Shown here one piece after another: positions 23,029 to 25,985 of a stretch of 25,985 bases of DNA (within the stretch, counting starts at the first letter, position 1; each line of letters starts with the position of its first letter). Position numbers and translations under genes: made by a program. This DNA comes from PHAA01 sp964494735. Lineage in GTDB: Bacteria > Bacillota > Syntrophomonadia > Syntrophomonadales > Syntrophomonadaceae. The stretch covers positions 1-25,985 of the forward strand of contig CAZBSD010000031.1 in NCBI GenBank assembly GCA_964494735.1. The letters are read 5' to 3'. The notes under the pieces are model-generated. The model was given only the letters and a program-made list of their open reading frames with translations. It ran no database searches and had not been told where the DNA came from.

Positions 23029-24429
23029 TCAGATTGATAGGCCAGGGGGTAGTCTACCATATGATTTCTGGTCAAGACCGACCGGCCAGTATCCGCCTTG
23101 ATCTGGTAAGTATTGGTAGCGGCGCCGGAATTCATGTTTGTTGTCACGGATTGTCTTTAGCCATTTGACCAGGAGATCAACCTCCTCGTATGTGTTATAG
23201 GGGGCCAGGCTTATGCGGACCATACCGGGGATTTTGCCCACATCACCGCTCTGATAGTACCGGGGGTCTATATCGCCTTCGGAAAGCCCCAGCATATGAC
23301 GGACATAACCCTGGGCGCAGAAGCAACCGGTGCGCAAACCGATACCTGCCTCGAAACACATAACTGCACCCACAAGGGCATGTGGCAAGCCCGACAGGTT
23401 GAAGGTGACGACTCCTACCCTTGGTCCTCCGCCATAGACTTTCAATCCCCTTATTCTGCGCAGTTGTTCCAAGGCGTAATCGGTCAGTTTTTCTTCGTGG
23501 TGAGCCAATTCATGTGTCCCCAGAGATTCCAGCTGTTTCAATGTAACCGCCAGTCCGTATGCACCTCCAACGTTGGGCACCCCTGCCTCGTCTTTGTCGG
23601 GAGGATCAGCCCACCAGATCCTATCGCTGGTTACCAGCTTCACTGTACCGCCACCCGGATAATCCGGTGTTCCAGCTTCGAAAACCCTTTTCGGTCCTAT
23701 GAGAGCACCGGTCCCAAAAGGAGCAAATATCTTATGGCCGGAAAAAGCCAGGTAATCGATGTGATCGCCATGGGAATGGGGTTTCATATCAAATTGGCGA
23801 TGGGGTATGAGCTGGGCTCCGTCTACCAGGATAGGGCAACCAAAAGAATGGGCTATCCTGGCCAAGCGATGGACATCATTGATATGACCGGTAACATTGG
23901 AGGCGCCACATACCGCTACCAATTTGATTCGGTTTGGATACTGACGGAAGAGATGTTCTAGCTGGTCCAACTGGAGCAGTCCGTTTTCATCGACGGGGAT
24001 ATATCTCACCTGGGCGCGAGCACGCCACGGCAGCTCATTGGAATGGTGCTCCATGGCAGTTACAGCCACAATATCCCGGGACTGCAGCTGCATACGGTAG
24101 GAGAGTTTGTTTATGGCATCGGTGGTGTTCTTGACCAGAATCACGGTGTCCCGGTTGGGATCCGCCCCTACGAATCTGGCTATGATATCATGGCATTCAT
24201 CGTAGATATGGGAGCTGACCAACGATTTATAGCCAGTCCCCCGGTGCACCCCGGAATACCAGTTCCAGTACTCATCCAATCGTCTTAGTGTCGTCTGCAG
24301 GGGTGGGGTACTGGCCGCATTGTCCAGATATACATAGCGGCTATTTCTTCCGCCCAGTAAAGGTACTTTCTGGTTGATACCTTTAATATCCCGTCTTAGC
24401 TTCAGAGCTGGCATCGGCATAGTATTCAT
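23029..24429 (-). CDS. Class V aminotransferase, SufS-like cysteine desulfurase
   Basis: PLP enzyme of 466 residues in the group II (SufS/CsdA) branch. Seen: YLDNAASTPP near the N-terminus, the MEHHSNELPW substrate/PLP motif, VDGAQ, the PLP lysine in SGHKIFAPFGTG (about residue 233), and a Cys in RTGCFCAQ (about residue 371) where SufS has its catalytic Cys in a RxGHHCA context. It would release sulfur from cysteine as persulfide. It is about 60 residues longer than SufS, mostly at the C-terminus. I take the ATG at 24429, which has ATAGGGTG 6 nt upstream; an in-frame ATG at 24462 has no ribosome site. No sufU or sufBCD is adjacent; a DsrE2-like gene lies 70 nt upstream. Confidence 0.86.
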   Translation of the reverse strand: MNTMPMPALKLRRDIKGINQKVPLLGGRNSRYVYLDNAASTPPLQTTLRRLDEYWNWYSGVHRGTGYKSLVSSHIYDECHDIIARFVGADPNRDTVILVKNTTDAINKLSYRMQLQSRDIVAVTAMEHHSNELPWRARAQVRYIPVDENGLLQLDQLEHLFRQYPNRIKLVAVCGASNVTGHINDVHRLARIAHSFGCPILVDGAQLIPHRQFDMKPHSHGDHIDYLAFSGHKIFAPFGTGALIGPKRVFEAGTPDYPGGGTVKLVTSDRIWWADPPDKDEAGVPNVGGAYGLAVTLKQLESLGTHELAHHEEKLTDYALEQLRRIRGLKVYGGGPRVGVVTFNLSGLPHALVGAVMCFEAGIGLRTGCFCAQGYVRHMLGLSEGDIDPRYYQSGDVGKIPGMVRISLAPYNTYEEVDLLVKWLKTIRDNKHEFRRRYQYLPDQGGYWPVGLDQKSYGRLPPGLSI

Positions 24430-24470
24430 AGTACACCCTATTTCTTGTAGTTTTATATACATACTATGAA
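24425..24470. repeat. 9-bp inverted repeat around the desulfurase start region
   Basis: TTCATAGTA at 24425-24433 and TACTATGAA at 24462-24470 are exact reverse complements, 28 nt apart. On the minus strand the second arm includes the start codon at 24429 and the loop holds the ribosome site; the first arm includes the alternative ATG at 24462. It may be a translation-controlling hairpin or a pair of protein-binding sites. Confidence 0.6.
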
Positions 24471-24499
24471 CACTTGTGGGCAGGGGTTCCGCTCAGGAA

Positions 24500-24988
24500 T
24501 CAAATAAACAATTGAATGTCGGCCTGGGCGGCATCCTCAAGATATGCGTGCACGTCCATAACCTCGATATCCGGCAGCAATTCTTCTGGTTTAAACCCCA
24601 TTATATCTAGTGATAATTGGCAGGCACAGAAGCGAACCCCTTTCTTGCGGGCACCGCGTAGGAAATCTTGCAGGTGCGGGGTGTGATTGGCATCCATCAT
24701 ATCCAGAAGCATGGTCTTGCCGATCCCCCCCATGTTGAGCTTGGACAACGGCATTTGTTCTGCATAAGCGGGGGTAATGGACGCCAACATCTTCTCCTGA
24801 ATACTTTTGTCTTCCAATGACAGTTTGTCCATATCACGTACCAGGAATAAACCCCAGAAGGCGCAGAAGACAGTGGTGCTCATACCCATTTCCATTGCTC
24901 CGTTAGCCAGAATCATAGCCGCCAGGCATTTGTCATAATCTCCGCTGAATAGAAGAATATTCAGGTGACGTTTATCGGTATTTTCCAT
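24500..24988 (-). CDS. DsrE/DsrF-like (DsrE2) family protein
   Basis: 162-residue protein resembling the DsrE2-type subgroup of sulfur-relay proteins. It opens with a Rossmann-like strand and loop (HLNILLFSGDYDKCLAAMILANGAMEMG), then VFCAFWGLFLVRD, and carries the Cys-bearing FCACQLSLDIMGFKPEELL near residue 125, the site where family members hold persulfide sulfur. The Met- and Gly-rich middle (NMGGIGKTMLLDMMDANH) is typical. Start chosen after GGAAAGAG at 4 nt. It lies 70 nt upstream of the SufS-like gene on the same strand, suggesting transfer of sulfur from that enzyme. No tusA or rhodanese is near. Family assignment is firm, partner is inferred. Confidence 0.85.
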   Translation of the reverse strand: MENTDKRHLNILLFSGDYDKCLAAMILANGAMEMGMSTTVFCAFWGLFLVRDMDKLSLEDKSIQEKMLASITPAYAEQMPLSKLNMGGIGKTMLLDMMDANHTPHLQDFLRGARKKGVRFCACQLSLDIMGFKPEELLPDIEVMDVHAYLEDAAQADIQLFI

Positions 24989-25138
24989 TGGCTCTTTCCT
25001 TTCCAGTTTTATGTGGGTCAATACTATATTTTCCCGGCACCGATTTTCTATGCGATTGACATTGGCAAACACCGGTACGATTTCGAATTTGGCAATGCAA
25101 ACAAACTGGTAAGAGCAAATTGTTAAGATTCAGGCGCA

Positions 25139-25164
25139 TAACGACAAATATCGTTAAATAACGA
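25139..25164. promoter_or_regulatory. Three-half-site operator-like element between divergent genes
   Basis: TAACGA (25139-25144), TCGTTA (25151-25156) and TAACGA (25159-25164) form two overlapping perfect dyads, with 6-nt and 2-nt spacers. The element lies in the 296-nt gap between the DsrE2 gene (minus) and the 122-residue gene (plus). The rest of that gap is AT-rich and holds no gene I can support; a candidate -10 box, TATACT, is at 25220-25225 without a good -35 partner. Confidence 0.5.
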
Positions 25165-25284
25165 GCCAGAATTGCAAGCACCAACTGAGATGAAAGTTTT
25201 ATTATTGGACGGCAAGTATTATACTAGCAATGAAATTTTGTGCGTTATTTCACAAGTATTAAATATAAAGAGGAGGTGAACCGG

Positions 25285-25653
25285 ATGAAAAAGCAGTTGG
25301 GTGTATTCAACAATTGGTATACTCCTTATCTGGATGTGATCGACAGTCTGTATGGTTTTCAGGAAGCACAGCTAATGTCCATTACCGAAGTCAGTGACGA
25401 GTGGCTGAGGGTATTCGGGTCTATGAACGCAAATGGGCCTGAGACAAACCCTTTTCTGGGCGGCAGTGGTGCTTACTTAATGGCTATGGAAGAGCTGCAC
25501 GGTGATTGGGATTTACATCCAGCCTTGTCGTTAAAGGAACGATGTGAGGAATGGCAACGGTGTTTTGGTGCCAACTCCGTCTCCCTGCAGGTGCGGACAA
25601 AACCCACCGTAGCAGGAGATGTTGGTGCCTGGGAACTTATCTCAGCGTCGTAA
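25285..25653 (+). CDS. Small protein of unknown function with an internal repeat
   Basis: I do not recognise this 122-residue protein. It has an ideal AGGAGGTGA ribosome site 7 nt before the ATG and its own terminator, so it is very likely expressed. It has no signal peptide or membrane helix. It is rich in aromatic residues (five Trp) and slightly acidic. Two similar segments 50 residues apart, DEWLRVFGSM (38-47) and EEWQRCFGAN (88-97), suggest an internal duplication; the pattern is acidic-Glu-Trp-x-Arg-x-Phe-Gly. A glycine-rich stretch, NPFLGGSGAYLMAMEEL, lies between. It is divergent from the DsrE2 gene. A cytoplasmic helical binding protein is a guess from composition only. Confidence 0.75.
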   Translation: MKKQLGVFNNWYTPYLDVIDSLYGFQEAQLMSITEVSDEWLRVFGSMNANGPETNPFLGGSGAYLMAMEELHGDWDLHPALSLKERCEEWQRCFGANSVSLQVRTKPTVAGDVGAWELISAS

Positions 25654-25681
25654 CGTTATATCAGTATTGTTCTTGCTGGCA

Positions 25682-25718
25682 AAACCCGATCATGACAATG
25701 GTCGGGTTTAGTCTTTTT
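25682..25718 (+). terminator. Rho-independent terminator after the 122-residue gene
   Basis: The arm AAACCCGATCAT (25682-25693) pairs with ATGGTCGGGTTT (25698-25709), 12 bp with one G-U wobble and a GACA loop. AGTC and then TTTTT follow. This supports the small gene as a separate transcript. Confidence 0.85.
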
Positions 25719-25761
25719 GATTGGATCATTAGAAAAGGCCTATTAAATTCGGCCATAACGA

Positions 25762-25807
25762 TGATAATCATTGATAATCTTGAACGGTTGATATTAAACT
25801 GATCAAC
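25762..25807. promoter_or_regulatory. Fur-box-like repeat and adjacent dyad upstream of the last promoter
   Basis: TGATAATCATTGATAATC at 25762-25779 contains two GATAATC copies and matches the first ten positions of the Fur-type 7-1-7 pattern but not its second half. A second dyad, GTTGAT (25787-25792) and ATCAAC (25802-25807), follows. The stretch 25719-25844 holds no gene that I would call. Confidence 0.3.
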
Positions 25808-25844
25808 AGCCGTATTTTGGCTAAAATCGCTCTCAACCGGCGGC

Positions 25845-25874
25845 TTGGACCAATTATCGGAAAAATGTTATAAT
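25845..25874 (+). promoter_or_regulatory. Sigma-A-type promoter near the right edge
   Basis: TTGGAC (25845-25850) and a perfect TATAAT (25869-25874), 18 nt apart. Transcription would start near 25881 and leave a leader of about 87 nt before a possible start codon at 25968. Confidence 0.6.
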
Positions 25875-25967
25875 ATCACTTTAGAAACCAGCGGCAAAAG
25901 GTTGCAGTATTCTAGTCGACTCCGCCAATCTTGAAGACGGGCCTAAAAATCCATCAAGGGCACATCG

Positions 25968-25985
25968 ATGAAGCTTCTGGTAGCG
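25968..25985 (+). CDS. Possible start of a new gene, cut by window
   Basis: ATG at 25968 opens MKLLVA and runs off the window. AAGGG lies 7 nt upstream. With the promoter at 25845 this is a plausible gene start, but six codons are too few to identify anything, and the region could instead be a structured leader. Confidence 0.3.

Noticed and set aside
23296..23961. Plus-strand open frame of 221 codons inside the desulfurase-like gene
   Set aside because: Antisense shadow of a gene with complete PLP-enzyme motifs; the translation resembles no family.

Overview
The window looks like chromosomal DNA of an endospore-forming Gram-positive anaerobe of the class Clostridia. The evidence is a complete spoIIIAA-AH engulfment operon, the Firmicutes order spoIIIA - accBC - Asp23/AmaP/DUF2273 - nusB - folD - xseAB - ispA, and a CD1247-type zinc-ribbon gene between efp and spoIIIAA. 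The moderate GC content, frequent GTG/TTG starts and a type IV pilus cluster next to aroQ/pepP/efp suggest a Syntrophomonas- or Peptococcaceae-like lineage; that placement is inference. No tRNA, rRNA, CRISPR array, IS element or phage gene was seen.

Layout. (1) 1-4560, plus strand: the downstream half of a type IV pilus locus, with prepilin peptidase (cut by the left edge), three pilin-like or PilX-like minor subunits, then pilM, pilN and pilO. (2) 4676-9565: tldD, tldE, aroQ, a Xaa-Pro-type peptidase and efp, tightly packed. (3) 9671-10147: a CD1247-like zinc-ribbon gene closed by a clear terminator. (4) 10253-15346: spoIIIAA to spoIIIAH, encoding the mother-cell half of the SpoIIIA-SpoIIQ channel. 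(5) 15347-19217: a non-coding control region with a good sigma-A-type promoter, then accB and accC, a second strong promoter, an Asp23/AmaP/DUF2273 envelope module and nusB with a terminator. (6) 19270-22461: folD, xseA, xseB and an ispA-type prenyl synthase. (7) 22467-24988, minus strand: universal stress protein, a SufS-like aminotransferase/cysteine desulfurase and a DsrE2-family sulfur-carrier-like protein, converging on ispA with a 5-nt gap. (8) 25285-25653, plus strand: a 122-residue protein I do not recognise, with its own terminator. A promoter and leader follow and run into what may be a new gene at the right edge.

Most of the window is conserved core-genome content. The less ordinary parts are the folD product, which keeps its cyclohydrolase residues but has lost the recognisable NADP-binding motifs; the control region in front of accBC; the minus-strand sulfur pair with inverted repeats around its start regions; and the orphan small protein beside a three-half-site operator-like element. 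I found no convincing wholly new multi-gene system. The best candidates for something undescribed are the 24.4-26.0 kb region and the FolD variant.
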